DNA of 64,000 nt from Allium sativum (GCA_030737875.1 CM060921.1:402978192-403042191), one strand, 5' to 3'; positions 1 through 11,600 are shown, counted from the first letter of the stretch. Numbers and translations: made by a program. The notes: generated by a model not told the origin, from the letters alone.

Positions 1-342
1 ATATTTCATTTCCATTTCAACACATATATGATTTTTGCAACGCATGTATAATTTAAACATCGCTCATATAACTTATACAACGCTCATACATGTGGTGTAC
101 AATGCATATATAATTTATATTTCACCCATATAATTTATATAACGTATTTGCAGTCCATATTGAATTTAGATGTCTCACATTGATTTTAATCCTTCTAAAA
201 TTTGTAGCGAGCTCGGAACACGTTCTAGCTTCTTCTAGAATGTAGACGATGTCGCTGCGAGTCCGATGTTTCCTGTTTCATCGAATTTCGTCAACATAGA
301 AAAAAGATTAGATTTTTTTTATTTCAAAATCACGATTTGCAA
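1..342 (-). repeat. Element B LTR, left piece (split by C)
   Basis: AT-rich sequence that lines up by eye with the same LTR zone of element F (about 27760-28095): runs of TATAATTTATA-type motifs, then a segment on gene-distal 'cttcttctagaatgtaga' and a stretch ending in TTTGCAA. The minus orientation is inferred from F. The sequence resumes at 11901 after the 11.55-kb element C and its duplicated target TGCAA. The rest of B lies left of the window, so it cannot be decided whether B is a complete element or a solo LTR. No coding sequence seen. Confidence 0.75.
338..342. repeat. Target-site duplication of C, left copy (TGCAA)
   Basis: TGCAA precedes the TG of the left LTR and is repeated without change at 11896-11900, directly after the CA of the right LTR. 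A 5-bp duplication is what Ty3/gypsy integrases make. The related F LTR has an uninterrupted TTTGCAACG at the matching place, which confirms the empty-site reading. Confidence 0.95.
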
Positions 343-928
343 TGTAACAACCCGTATTTTCAATAACCTGTAATAACATAAATCGAGGCAGAATTTAATT
401 CTAAAATGGGAATCAAGGGAAACGGGCTATGCCATTGTGTTCGTCTCGGAAAAATACGCGAAATAGAGTCCGAGTTTTCGAAAATCGGAGTCCGTATGAC
501 CAAGATATGGCCTCGCGAAGTTTCACGAAAATTCCCAAATTAAAGTATACTTAATTAAGTGAAATGGGTTGTGTAGATATATATATATATATATTGATAT
601 ATATATATATATATAATTGAAAATTTAATAAATAAATATGCAAAAATGCTCAAAACAGCGAATTGGGAGAGGGGAATAACCGAACCGGCCGATTTTTGAA
701 GTCGACCCGAGCCTGCTGGGTCGACTAGGGGTTAATCCAGGGTGTTTGGCTGTCAACCCGTGGGCCGATTCGCTCAAGTGCAGATTTTGCATTTGAATGG
801 TTCTCATGGTCCATCTTTAATCTAAAGGCCCTAGATGGTTCCTACACTTGACTTCTTCCCCAAGACATGCTTTGATGGCTTGGATTGAATCTAGGGTTAA
901 TCCTATGGCCTAAAACACTTGCCTAATC

Positions 929-936
929 TATAAATA
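929..936 (+). promoter_or_regulatory. TATA box of C 5' LTR (TATAAATA)
   Basis: TATAAATA follows a U3-like stretch and is the best core-promoter match in the LTR. Transcription would start near 958-970, in a pyrimidine-rich CCTAACCTACCCTAATTC. The genomic RNA would then start here and R would begin at this point. The same site is at 9284 in the 3' LTR. Predicted from sequence only. Confidence 0.6.
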
Positions 937-1372
937 AGACCCTAACCTACCCTAATTCATTCATAATTAAACCTAGTGACTAAACTATGGCAAAATGCTA
1001 GCTCTCATGGCCTCCACTAATTTTATGAAGAGGGTTGCATACTAATCACTCTCTAATCAACTTCTAATCCCTTCTTAGCATCTTAATCTTCTTCATTTGG
1101 TGTTCAAAGTTGCTAGTTGTGAGTTTCTATCACTTTGATGATCTTTTGGTAAACTAATTAGATGAGATGTGATGAGATTTATGGTTTTGTATGTGGGTTA
1201 ATGAGCTTTGAATCATATGATATGATGTTAGCATTAATCTTATGTTTATGCATGTTGAGTATGTAAGCTTATGCAAGTTTAATATGATGTATGTTATGTT
1301 TGCATGATGCTAAATATGCAAGTTGTGGGCTATGTAATCATATGCATGTTATGCAAGTTCATGGTAATATGC

Positions 1373-1600
1373 TATGCAAGTTACATGTTTGTTAATATGC
1401 AAGTTACATGTATGTAAATATGCAAGTTACATGTTTGTTAATATGCAAGTTACATGTTTGTTAATATGCAAGTTACATGTATGTAAATATGCAAGTTACA
1501 TGTTTCTTTATATGCAAGTTACATGTTTGTTAATATGCGAGTTACATGTATGTAAATATGCAAGTTACATGTTTATTAATATGCAAGTTCATGATGACAC
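1373..1600 (+). repeat. 23-bp tandem array in C 5' LTR
   Basis: About ten copies of a 23-bp unit (ATGCAAGTTACATGT followed by TTGTTAAT or ATGTAAAT), with looser copies of ATGCAAGTT continuing to about 1760. Because 23 is not a multiple of 3, the array reads open in one frame as a 23-residue repeated peptide; this is an artefact, not a gene. The copy in the 3' LTR (9728-9955) looks the same in order and number, as expected for a recent insertion. Confidence 0.9.
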
Positions 1601-1902
1601 ATTATGCAAGTCTATAAGCTAATATGCAAGTTTGTTATGCAAAATGAATATGTAAGTTATGTGACATATTATATGCAAGTTATGTGACATGTTATGCAAG
1701 TTCATATGCAAGTTATGTGTTTGTTAATATGCAAGATGGCACCTTTGAAACATGTTCATTCATATGCAAGTTGACACCTTTTATATGTGTTATATCATGA
1801 ACGAAATTACGTGGGAACGATGGGGTAATTAAATGCATAAGTTAATAAGATTGTGTGAAATTAATATAATTATGCATAACACAAAATAAATAAACATAGT
1901 AT

Positions 1903-2010
1903 GGGAATTTGCCTATTTGGTTAGGTGTACCCATACTATGTGTTGGGAATTTACCTATTGAGTTAGGTCTACCCCATGGGAATTTACCTATTAAGTTAGG
2001 TCTACCCATG
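1903..2010 (+). repeat. Three diverged repeats of about 32 bp in C LTR
   Basis: GGGAATTTACCTATT...TTAGGTCTACCC occurs three times (first copy GGGAATTTGCCTATT...TTAGGTGTACCC). Each unit contains a loose inverted pair, ACCTA and TAGGT, so each could fold. Function unknown; could be regulatory or simply replication slippage. Copied in the 3' LTR near 10258-10365. Confidence 0.75.
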
Positions 2011-2087
2011 TTAAGAAAACTTGATTAATTAGGGATAATTAATATAAAATTATGAGGGTGATTAATTAGGTGTAATTAATTGACTAA

Positions 2088-2305
2088 GACACGAGGTTGG
2101 ACTCAGTTGTAGCGTAAAACTGCCCGGACCCAACCGGCTTAACCAGTTGCTACAAATGTTAGCCCAATGTGAGAGGTCTTAGGCACAAACTAAATACGTA
2201 ATTAATGTAAAGACACGAGGTTAGACTCTGTTATGACATAAGGCTGCCCGGACCCAACCGGCTTAACCAGCGGTCATAAAAGACAGTCTAATGTGAGAGG
2301 TCTTT
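2088..2305 (+). repeat. 94-bp tandem-like duplication in C LTR
   Basis: Two copies of about 94 bp (2088-2181 and 2212-2305), both starting GACACGAGGTT, both with TGCCCGGACCCAACCGGCTT in the middle and both ending ATGTGAGAGGTCTT. The flanks of the core differ between copies, while the core CCGGACCCAACCGG is kept. In the second copy TGACATAA and the later GGTCATAA pair partly across the core, and the first copy has TGTAGCG against TTGCTACA, so both could form a stem-loop. Function unknown. Confidence 0.8.
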
Positions 2306-3542
2306 ACAAAGGTTACGTTCTTAATTAATTAATTAAGAAACACTTAACCACATTAGCATGTAGAGGGACATGAGGGGTTAAGTGGGTGCCTCGGGTGGCA
2401 TGAGAAAATCTAGTGGTTGCCTTGGGTGGCAATAGAAAATACGATTAGAATACTTAACCAAAATAGAACATGTAATTAAAACATGATTAAAGGGTTAAGT
2501 GGGATATACTAGAAAAAGGGACAAGCTTAGGTGGGTAGCTTGTGGAGGCCCATTTCAACCAGTAACCCATACGTATCTTTGTGGGCTCGACCCATGTCGA
2601 GGACGGGACACGCATACTGGGCTTGACTGTAAGAGGCAAACGGGTTAGCGGTGGCAACGCAAGTCCAACGGGCTTCATATGCGTGAGTGGGCCCGGGCTG
2701 GTAGGTAAGCCGTTGTTGCATCGAGTAGATATAAGCCGTGCACCTTTAGTTTCATCAGGTTGCCACATTGGGGAATGATACATCCCACGGTGGGGCCAGC
2801 ACGGGTATCTACGTTAGGGAGCCGATCGAATGGGAAGTAGTGTGTACACCTAGTGGATTGTAGGGCCCCGTGGCGCCTACTTGGTCACCTAGGGGTACGC
2901 AGGTACTAATTAGTAAATTTTATAAGTCCTTGGGTGGGATCAACCTTTAAGTTAGGAACGACTGGTGTGGTGCAGTTTAGTAATTTACCTTAGGGAGGGT
3001 AGATGCGTCTTTATCCTTTATCTTCGTTTAGTTGACTGCTTAGGGTAGCCATTCATCCCTATATGTTACCGTATATCAGTTTATGTCTTCTCTGGTTACT
3101 TTAACGATTGTATTGTTAAAGTTATAGGACTCGCTCAGACTTATGTCTGACCCTGTTGTTTTTATCTTTTTCCCAACCCTCAGGTCCTACGGTGGATCCT
3201 AGCAGTAGTGGAGCTTGATCGGATTGCTGTTCCAGTCTTTAGGAGCTTGGATAGATGTAAAGCTCCAGTTATCCAGTTATCTTTTCTTTTGTTTGGCTAT
3301 TGTATGAGAGTGGGATTATGTACTTCTTTATTTTGATGGATATTGTACTTGACCTTTATTGTGGTTTTATGATGTAACCAGACATGTTTTACTTCCGCTG
3401 TTATGAGATGATGTTTTAAAATTTCAAGTACTATTTATATCTGTCTTGTTGTAATTTTTCTGTTCTATATTCACTAAAATACTCCACCGATGCTATGGCA
3501 TTCCCTTAGTGAGTGATCATAGCGGGAGTGGGGTGTTACACG

Positions 3543-3559
3543 TGGTATCGGAGCTTAAG
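3543..3559 (+). other. Primer-binding site of C (initiator-Met tRNA)
   Basis: TGGTATCGGAGCTTAAG starts 2 nt after the LTR. The first 12 bases match TGGTATCAGAGC, complementary to the 3' end of plant initiator methionine tRNA, with one change (A to G at base 8). Minus-strand DNA synthesis would start here. Confidence 0.9.
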
Positions 3560-3740
3560 GTTACCAGAACAGATAAAATTTTTGAGAAAAACTACTTTCT
3601 AAGAGTATTTTCGAAGAAAGTATTTTTAAAAGCATGTCTTCTAAGAGAAAAAGTTTTTGAAAAAGAAAAGCATAATCCCCAATAGCCATATCTTTATCTT
3701 TCGGAATCTCCTTTTTGAATCTTTCCTCTTTCGTTTCAGC

Positions 3741-6700
3741 ATGGCTGAAGATCTTAACATCCCGGAGGGTTTAGTTATACCACTATGGTATAGGAGGTTG
3801 CAAGAGGCTAGGGCCGCGGCTGTGGGTCCGGCCAATGCTACTACACCAGAGACAACCGCTCCTCCTCCTCAGCCTAGAGTGGATAATTTTGCTAAGGTTT
3901 GCAAGGAGTTCAAGGCTATAGGAGGAAAACCTTTTCTTGGTTCAGAGACTTTCGTAGAGGCTAGAGATTGGCTTAAGGAAGTGGAAGAGTTGCTAGATAT
4001 CTTTGAAGTGGAAGAGGGAAAGAAAGTCAAGTTGGCGGCTTGGTTAATGAAGGGAGAGGCCTCATTCTGGTGGGAGGTCACTAATGGAGAACGCCCTGTT
4101 GACTCTTGGGCAGATTTTAAGCAAAGGTTTGGGGCTAAGTTTCTCTCAAGGGCGGAAGAGAATCTGTTTATGGAGAAGTTCTTGAATTTGAAGCAAGGGA
4201 ATCTCACGGTGAAAGAATATGTCAACAAATTCAATCAATTAGCAAGGTTTGGCATAGAGTTGGTGAATACACCGGAGAAGAAGGCTTTGAGGTTCGTTAG
4301 AGGCTTGAACGAACCATTGCAAGGAATAGCTATGACTCACATTCCTATGGGGGCCACTTTTGAGAAGCTTGTCTACATGGCACTTATGCATGAGGATGAT
4401 AAGAATTCTAAGGCACCAGAGAAAAAGGGGGATCAGAAGAAACCGCAACAGCAACAACAAGGCAAGGGCGGAAAAGGCAATGGTGACAAAAAGAAGACGA
4501 AGAAGAAGTGCTTCAATTGTGGAACACCAGGACACCTTAGTAAGGATTGTCGCAAAAAGAAGAAGACCGGTTGCTTTCATTGTGGTGAAGCAGGGCATCT
4601 TGTGAAAAACTGCCCAAAGAAGGGGCAGAAGACGGGGTCTACCTCAGGAGGCCAGGTGCAAGCTCTTATAGCACCACCTCAGTCAGGGGGGCAAGTTCAG
4701 GTTCTCTCAGTTCCACCGATTCAGCAGAGAGGTAGAACTATTTCCGTTGAAAGTCTGGTTTTTCTGTTTGATCATCCAGTTCGTACTTTGTTTGACTCTG
4801 GCGCATCGCATTCTTTTATCTCATCATCGTTAGTTGAGTCACTGCACTTAGACACCAGTCTAGTTGATGATCCCTTGGTTGTCTCAAACCCAATTGGGGG
4901 CTCCATATATCTGTCTATGATATGTTTGGGTTTGAAGATTTCTATACTTAGCGTTGAGTTTAGATGTGATGCTTTTGTATTGGGCTTCACGGGCTATGGG
5001 TTGATCTTGGGCATGGACTGGTTATCCAGTAATGGTGCCGTTCTTGATTGCGAAAGGAGAGTTGTCAGGCTCATGACCCGCTTGGGTAACACTCTCGAGA
5101 TCTCTTGCAATCCCATGGAATCTGTTTTGCTAAGTTATCTTGAATCGCTCGATGCTTCGGTCGAGAGTTTGTGTTCTGTCAGAGTAGTCCGGGAATATCC
5201 GGATGTGTTTGAAGAAGTAAAGGGTTTGCCTCCGAAGCGGGAGATAGATTTCCGAATTTATTTGGTGGATAATGCCAAACCAGTGTCTTTGCCAGTACGC
5301 CACATGGCTCCTCGTGAGAGAAGAGAACTTCATAAGCAAGTAGGGGAGTTGCTTGAGAAGGGGTTCATAAGGCGAAGTATATCGGAGTGGGGAGCTCCAG
5401 TAGTGTTTGCCACGAAGGCGGATGGGTCCCTCAGACTTTGTGTGGATTATAGGGAACTTAATAAGCTCACGAAGAAGAATAGACACCCATTACCGAGGAT
5501 AGATGATCTCTTTGATCAGTTGGTTGGCGCGTCAGTATTTTCGCAGATGGACTTAGCTACAGGGTTTCATCAGTTAAGAGTGGCGGAGGACAGTATAGAG
5601 AAGACTGCTTTCCGGACTCCGGATGGTTTTTATGAGTGGCTAGTGATGCCATTTGGGTTGACAAACGCCCCCGCATACTTTGTTGATCTCATGAGTAGAG
5701 TGTTCAGAGAGTATCTGAATAAGTTTGTAGTAGTTTTTGTGGATGACATCTTGGTCTTTTCCAAGAATGAAGAAGAGCATGCCTTACATCTCAAGGAAGT
5801 GTTGGAGACTCTTCGAGCGCATAGTCTTAAAGCTAAATTCTCTAAATGCCATTTTTGGAGAAGAGAAGTGCGATTCTTAGGGCATGTGGTCTCTAAGGAA
5901 GGGATAGCTGTGGATCCCGCAAAGATAGTATCTATCCAGGATTGGAAAGTTCCTAGAAATGCTACCGAGGTAAGAAGTTTCTTGGGGTTGGCAGGATATT
6001 ATAGGAAGTTCATCAAAGACTTCGCGAAGATATCAGCCCCATTAACCCGCTTGACGAAGAAGAATCTGGTTTTCTCATGGGATGTAGATTGTGATGATGC
6101 TTTCCGACGGTTAAAGAGAGCTTTGACCACCGCTCCAGTTTTAGTGCTTCCAGATGGGAGTAAGCCGTTTGTTGTTTATACCGATGCTTGTGGAACAGGA
6201 TTAGGCGCAGTCTTGATGCAGGAGGGAAGGGTAATAGCCTATGGAGGGAGACAATTGAGAGTGCATGAGAAGAATTACCCTACCCATGATCTAGAGTTGG
6301 CCGCGATTGTTTTCGCACTTAAGTCTTGGCGCCATTATCTTCTTGGTGAGAGATTCGAGTTGTTCACCGACCATAAATCATTGAAGTACTTATTCTCTCA
6401 GAAGGATTTAAACTTAAGACAGCAAAGGTGGATGGAGTTCTTAGCATCCTATGATTTCGAGATAGCGTATACCCCTGGTAAGGGTAACGTGGTGGCAGAC
6501 GCCTTAAGTAGAAAAAGGCTATCTTTGAGTCCATTGTTCGTGGAACGACGAAGCTTGGAGTTTCTTTCTTTGTTTGACTTCAGACCTTCTGTTGATTTTG
6601 TACCTGGTTTGTTGGCATCCTTGGAGGTTAGACCTACTCTTTTGAGACGGATTGGCGAGGCTCAGCGAGACGACCCACAGTTGGTTGTGTTGGTAGAGAA

Positions 6701-8168
6701 GCTTATAAGAGGGGAGTCGTCCAGCCATTTGGGTAGATACACCATAGATGATAAGGGATGGTTGCATAGAGACGGTAGACTTTGTGTACCGCAAGATGAG
6801 GGTTTGAAGAAGGCTATTTTGGATGATGCACATCGTTCAAGAATGACTATTCATCCCGGTGGAGACAAAATGTACCAAGACATGAAGAGAGTTTTCTTTT
6901 GGGCCGGTATGAAGAAAGATGTGGCCGAGTATGTGGCTAGATGCTTAGTGTGCCAACAAGTTAAAGTGGAGCAAAGGAAACCCGGTGGGTTGCTACACCC
7001 ATTGGAAGTTCCACAGTGGAAGTGGGATAGTGTCTCGATGGATTTCATCGACGGGTTACCGAGATCGAGGAAGGGCAATACGGGAATTTGGGTTGTGGTA
7101 GACAGACTTACAAAGAGTGCCCATTTTATACCCGTAAAGAGTAAGAGGACCGCTCCATGGCTTGCTTCAGTCTATGTTAGAGAGATTGTTAGATTGCATG
7201 GCGTACCATCCAGCATTGTGAGTGATCGAGATCCTATTTTCACTAGTGAGTTTTGGAGAAGTTTGCAAGAGGCGGTAGGGACTCAGTTGTGTTTGAGCAC
7301 CGCATATCATCCTCAGACGGACGGTCAGACCGAGAGGGTGAACCGTATCTTAGAAGATCTTTTGAGGCTTTGTATCTTGGATTTTGGAGGTACATGGGAA
7401 GAACATCTTCCTTTGGTGGAGTTCGCATATAATAACAGCTTTCAGTCCAGTATTGGTATGGCTCCTTTCGAAGCTCTTTATGGAAGGCCTTGTCGATCTC
7501 CTACATGTTGGTGGGAATCTACGGATAAGATCTTGCTTGGGCCGGATATGGTTAGAGAGACTTCAGAGAAGATTGATTTAATTCGAAAAAGGATGAAAGC
7601 AGCGCAAGATAGACAGAAATCTTATGCGGATCGGAGAAGGACGGATCTTGAGTTTGAGGTTGGGGACATGGTTTTTGTCAAAGTATCTCCATTGAGAAAT
7701 GTTGTTCGCTTTGGGTCCGTAGGGAAGTTAGCACCGAGATTTGTTGGGCCGTTTCCTATTAAGGAAAGGATTGGACGGATGGCATATAGGGTGGAGTTGC
7801 CCGACAGACTTAGTGGTGTTCATGATGTATTCCATGTATCACATTTGAGGAAGTGCTTACATGAGACCGCGGAGGTGGTAGAGCCGAGCTTGCTTAGAGA
7901 TGTAGAGGTAGAGCGTGATGCGACGATTCGACGAGCTCCTACTCGCATCCTTGGGTCAGAAACTAGGAAGTTGAGGAACAGAGAAGTTCAGCTAGTTAAA
8001 GTGCAATGGGGAGATGACGAAAGCAATGCTACTTGGGAGACGGAAGCAAAGATGCGTTCTTTGTATCCATTTCTTTTTGAGAGTATGTCTTTTAACTTCT
8101 CCTTTATTGCTTGTCTAGTACTTATCTTATCTTTAGTATATCCTCTCGCTAATACCTATGACCTTTAG
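3741..8168 (+). CDS. gag-pol: Gag-Pol polyprotein of element C (1,475 aa, intact)
   Basis: One frame without stops encodes the whole retrotransposon machinery. The frame opens at a TTG at 3657, but the first ATG is at 3741 and gives [10 protein letters not shown], so I start there. Domains by residue: Gag capsid about 50-230 ([20 protein letters not shown]); Lys/Gln-rich linker; two CCHC zinc knuckles starting at 257 ([14 protein letters not shown]) and 278 ([14 protein letters not shown]); aspartic protease with DSGA at 352; reverse transcriptase with FVDD (first Asp 668); RNase H with YTDACG (Asp 815); integrase zinc motif H1031...C1068-x2-C1071; catalytic D1101, D1162, E1198, a D,D35E spacing; chromodomain about 1405-1446 ([15 protein letters not shown]). 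A hydrophobic tail of about 28 residues follows. No env. Every key residue I looked for is present. Confidence 0.97.
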   Translation: MAEDLNIPEGLVIPLWYRRLQEARAAAVGPANATTPETTAPPPQPRVDNFAKVCKEFKAIGGKPFLGSETFVEARDWLKEVEELLDIFEVEEGKKVKLAAWLMKGEASFWWEVTNGERPVDSWADFKQRFGAKFLSRAEENLFMEKFLNLKQGNLTVKEYVNKFNQLARFGIELVNTPEKKALRFVRGLNEPLQGIAMTHIPMGATFEKLVYMALMHEDDKNSKAPEKKGDQKKPQQQQQGKGGKGNGDKKKTKKKCFNCGTPGHLSKDCRKKKKTGCFHCGEAGHLVKNCPKKGQKTGSTSGGQVQALIAPPQSGGQVQVLSVPPIQQRGRTISVESLVFLFDHPVRTLFDSGASHSFISSSLVESLHLDTSLVDDPLVVSNPIGGSIYLSMICLGLKISILSVEFRCDAFVLGFTGYGLILGMDWLSSNGAVLDCERRVVRLMTRLGNTLEISCNPMESVLLSYLESLDASVESLCSVRVVREYPDVFEEVKGLPPKREIDFRIYLVDNAKPVSLPVRHMAPRERRELHKQVGELLEKGFIRRSISEWGAPVVFATKADGSLRLCVDYRELNKLTKKNRHPLPRIDDLFDQLVGASVFSQMDLATGFHQLRVAEDSIEKTAFRTPDGFYEWLVMPFGLTNAPAYFVDLMSRVFREYLNKFVVVFVDDILVFSKNEEEHALHLKEVLETLRAHSLKAKFSKCHFWRREVRFLGHVVSKEGIAVDPAKIVSIQDWKVPRNATEVRSFLGLAGYYRKFIKDFAKISAPLTRLTKKNLVFSWDVDCDDAFRRLKRALTTAPVLVLPDGSKPFVVYTDACGTGLGAVLMQEGRVIAYGGRQLRVHEKNYPTHDLELAAIVFALKSWRHYLLGERFELFTDHKSLKYLFSQKDLNLRQQRWMEFLASYDFEIAYTPGKGNVVADALSRKRLSLSPLFVERRSLEFLSLFDFRPSVDFVPGLLASLEVRPTLLRRIGEAQRDDPQLVVLVEKLIRGESSSHLGRYTIDDKGWLHRDGRLCVPQDEGLKKAILDDAHRSRMTIHPGGDKMYQDMKRVFFWAGMKKDVAEYVARCLVCQQVKVEQRKPGGLLHPLEVPQWKWDSVSMDFIDGLPRSRKGNTGIWVVVDRLTKSAHFIPVKSKRTAPWLASVYVREIVRLHGVPSSIVSDRDPIFTSEFWRSLQEAVGTQLCLSTAYHPQTDGQTERVNRILEDLLRLCILDFGGTWEEHLPLVEFAYNNSFQSSIGMAPFEALYGRPCRSPTCWWESTDKILLGPDMVRETSEKIDLIRKRMKAAQDRQKSYADRRRTDLEFEVGDMVFVKVSPLRNVVRFGSVGKLAPRFVGPFPIKERIGRMAYRVELPDRLSGVHDVFHVSHLRKCLHETAEVVEPSLLRDVEVERDATIRRAPTRILGSETRKLRNREVQLVKVQWGDDESNATWETEAKMRSLYPFLFESMSFNFSFIACLVLILSLVYPLANTYDL

Positions 8169-8656
8169 ATAGGGTAAAACCTATGGTTGAGACATGTGTT
8201 TGAAACATGTTATGGTTGATGGATGCATATGGATGCAATTGTTTGCTAGTGGTTGCTCGTGGATGCATATACACACACATTAGGCACTAGATCGGCTCAG
8301 TCACTTCATGTTGCATATTGCATAAATGGATGTGGTAGTTAGATTGATGGATGTATCATGGCTGTGTTATCATATGGATGATGCATTTTTGTGTATGGTT
8401 GTGCACGCATGTAGAAATTTGTATGTGTCAATAGGGTTTCGCATACATATTGGATGCATGGCACTATCATGGTTTGCATTAAGGAGGTTTACTGTATCAG
8501 TAACCGCCTGATTTTCGCATTAGGTAAGTACATATACACACACTTTTGCATATATCCATCCAGCATTTAGAATCTTGTAAGGACAATGATTGCTCGTGGA
8601 TGATGCTTTGAGTAGATGGATGATTGGATGGTAGGATACGTTCTTCCTAACTTGAA
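8169..8656 (+). other. Non-coding stretch between C pol and polypurine tract
   Basis: About 490 bp rich in repeated ATGGATGCAT and GGATGATG words, with no conserved reading frame. It is transcribed as the 3' untranslated part of the genomic RNA before the 3' LTR. Nothing else recognised. Confidence 0.7.
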
Positions 8657-8691
8657 GATTTCGGGGACGAAATCCTTTAAGGAGGGGAGAA
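8657..8691 (+). other. Pre-LTR hairpin and polypurine tract of C
   Basis: GATTTCG-GGGA-CGAAATC (8657-8674) is a perfect 7-bp stem with a GNRA-type loop. Then come exactly 17 nt ending in the purine tract AAGGAGGGGAGAA (8679-8691), next to the 3' LTR. The purine tract is the standard plus-strand primer of LTR elements. The hairpin is present with the same geometry in A, D, E and F but with CTTTTCG/CGAAAAG arms, so two stem pairs have changed together. Confidence 0.85.
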
Positions 8692-11600
8692 TGTAACAAC
8701 CCGTATTTTCAATAACCTGTAATAACATAAATCGAGGCAGAATTTAATTCTAAAATGGGAATCAAGGGAAACGGGCTATGCCATTGTGTTCGTCTCGGAA
8801 AAATACGCGAAATAGAGTCCGAGTTTTCGAAAATCGGAGTCCGTATGACCAAGATATGGCCTCGCGAAGTTTCACGAAAATTCCCAAATTAAAGTATACT
8901 TAATTAAGTGAAATGGGTTGTGTAGATATATATATATATATATATATTGATATATATATATATATATATAATTGAAAATTTAATAAATAAATATGCAAAA
9001 ATGCTCAAAACAGCGAATTGGGAGAGGGGAATAACCGAACCGGCCGATTTTTGAAGTCGACCCGAGCCCGCTGGGTCGACTAGGGGTTAATCCAGGGTGT
9101 TTGGCTGTCAACCCGTGGGCCGATTCGCTCAAGTGCAGATTTTGCATTTGAATGGTTCTCATGGTCCATCTTTAATCTAAAGGCCCTAGATGGTTCCTAC
9201 ACTTGACTTCTTCCCCAAGACATGCTTTGATGGCTTGGATTGAATCTAGGGTTAATCCTATGGCCTAAAACACTTGCCTAATCTATAAATAAGACCCTAA
9301 CCTACCCTAATTCATTCATAATTAAACCTAGTGACTAAACTATGGCAAAATGCTAGCTCTCATGGCCTCCACTAATTTTATGAAGAGGGTTGCATACTAA
9401 TCACTCTCTAATCAACTTCTAATCCCTTCTTAGCATCTTAATCTTCTTCATTTGGTGTTCAAAGTTGCTAGTTGTGAGTTTCTATCACTTTGATGATCTT
9501 TTGGTAAACTAATTAGATGAGATGTGATGAGATTTATGGTTTTGTATGTGGGTTAATGAGCTTTGAATCATATGATATGATGTTAGCATTAATCTTATGT
9601 TTATGCATGTTGAGTATGTAAGCTTATGCAAGTTTAATATGATGTATGTTATGTTTGCATGATGCTAAATATGCAAGTTGTGGGCTATGTAATCATATGC
9701 ATGTTATGCAAGTTCATGGTAATATGCTATGCAAGTTACATGTTTGTTAATATGCAAGTTACATGTATGTAAATATGCAAGTTACATGTTTGTTAATATG
9801 CAAGTTACATGTTTGTTAATATGCAAGTTACATGTATGTAAATATGCAAGTTACATGTTTCTTTATATGCAAGTTACATGTTTGTTAATATGCGAGTTAC
9901 ATGTATGTAAATATGCAAGTTACATGTTTATTAATATGCAAGTTCATGATGACACATTATGCAAGTCTATAAGCTAATATGCAAGTTTGTTATGCAAAAT
10001 GAATATGTAAGTTATGTGACATATTATATGCAAGTTATGTGACATGTTATGCAAGTTCATATGCAAGTTATGTGTTTGTTAATATGCAAGATGGCACCTT
10101 TGAAACATGTTCATTCATATGCAAGTTGACACCTTTTATATGTGTTATATCATGAACGAAATTACGTGGGAACGATGGGGTAATTAAATGCATAAGTTAA
10201 TAAGATTGTGTGAAATTAATATAATTATGCATAACACAAAATAAATAAACATAGTATGGGAATTTGCCTATTTGGTTAGGTGTACCCATACTATGTGTTG
10301 GGAATTTACCTATTGAGTTAGGTCTACCCCATGGGAATTTACCTATTAAGTTAGGTCTACCCATGTTAAGAAAACTTGATTAATTAGGGATAATTAATAT
10401 AAAATTATGAGGGTGATTAATTAGGTGTAATTAATTGACTAAGACACGAGGTTGGACTCAGTTGTAGCGTAAAACTGCCCGGACCCAACCGGCTTAACCA
10501 GTTGCTACAAATGTTAGCCCAATGTGAGAGGTCTTAGGCACAAACTAAATACGTAATTAATGTAAAGACACGAGGTTAGACTCTGTTATGACATAAGGCT
10601 GCCCGGACCCAACCGGCTTAACCAGCGGTCATAAAAGACAGTCTAATGTGAGAGGTCTTTACAAAGGTTACGTTCTTAATTAATTAATTAAGAAACACTT
10701 AACCACATTAGCATGTAGAGGGACATGAGGGGTTAAGTGGGTGCCTCGGGTGGCATGAGAAAATCTAGTGGTTGCCTTGGGTGGCAATAGAAAATACGAT
10801 TAGAATACTTAACCAAAATAGAACATGTAATTAAAACATGATTAAAGGGTTAAGTGGGATATACTAGAAAAAGGGACAAGCTTAGGTGGGTAGCTTGTGG
10901 AGGCCCATTTCAACCAGTAACCCATACGTATATTTGTGGGCTCGACCCATGTCGAGGACGGGACACGCATACTGGGCTTGACTGTAAGAGGCAAACGGGT
11001 TAGCGGTGGCAACGCAAGTCCAACGGGCTTCATATGCGTGAGTGGGCCCGGGCTGGTAGGTAAGCCGTTGTTGCATCGAGTAGATATAAGCCGTGCACCT
11101 TTAGTTTCATCAGGTTGCCACATTGGGGAATGATACATCCCACGGTGGGGCCAGCACGGGTATCTACGTTAGGGAGCCGATCGAATGGGAAGTAGTGTGT
11201 ACACCTAGTGGATTGTAGGGCCCCGTGGCGCCTACTTGGTCACCTAGGGGTACGCAGGTACTAATTAGTAAATTTTATAAGTCCTTGGGTGGGATCAACC
11301 TTTAAGTTAGGAACGACTGGTGTGGTGCAGTTTAGTAATTTACCTTAGGGAGGGTAGATGCGTCTTTATCCTTTATCTTCGTTTAGTTGACTGCTTAGGG
11401 TAGCCATTCATCCCTATATGTTACCGTATATCAGTTTATGTCTTCTCTGGTTACTTTAACGATTGTATTGTTAAAGTTATAGGACTCGCTCAGACTTATG
11501 TCTGACCCTGTTGTTTTTATCTTTTTCCCAACCCTCAGGTCCTACGGTGGATCCTAGCAGTAGTGGAGCTTGATCGGATTGCTGTTCCAGTCTTTAGGAG

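Larger units (their letters stand above)
1119..3183 (+). other. Possible intron inside the C LTR
   Basis: A donor-like GTTGTGAGT (GT at 1119) lies about 160 nt after the expected transcription start. A strong acceptor-like tract, pyrimidine-rich and ending CCCTCAG, ends at 3183. Splicing would remove about 2.07 kb containing all the tandem repeats of the leader and bring the transcript start close to the primer site and gag. Both sites are intact in the 3' LTR (donor 9474). Inference from splice consensus only. Confidence 0.3.
343..3540 (+). repeat. Element C 5' LTR
   Basis: Begins TGTAACAACCCG and ends GGGTGTTACA. From left to right it holds a U3 motif (GCCATTGTGTTCG, 431-443), an interrupted AT microsatellite (about 576-615), a TATA box (929-936), a 23-bp tandem array, three 32-bp repeats, a 94-bp duplication, a small hairpin (3136-3149) and a splice-acceptor-like CTCAG (to 3183). 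No conserved protein is encoded; the open frames here are repeat artefacts. The LTR is long for a plant chromovirus, though not unusual for Tekay/Del elements. Confidence 0.97.

Noticed and set aside
1374..1622. 82-codon frame with a 23-residue repeated peptide (also 9729-9977)
   Set aside because: It is the translation of a 23-bp tandem repeat in the LTR; no conserved domain, and the open frame follows from the repeat unit having no stop.
2487..2783. 98-codon minus and 65-codon plus frames in the C LTR (and copies near 10842)
   Set aside because: Overlapping frames on both strands in LTR leader sequence with no family match; identical in the second LTR only because the element is young.
3657..3740. 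Upstream start of Gag-Pol at 3657
   Set aside because: The codon there is TTG; the first ATG is at 3741 and begins a Gag-like N-terminus.
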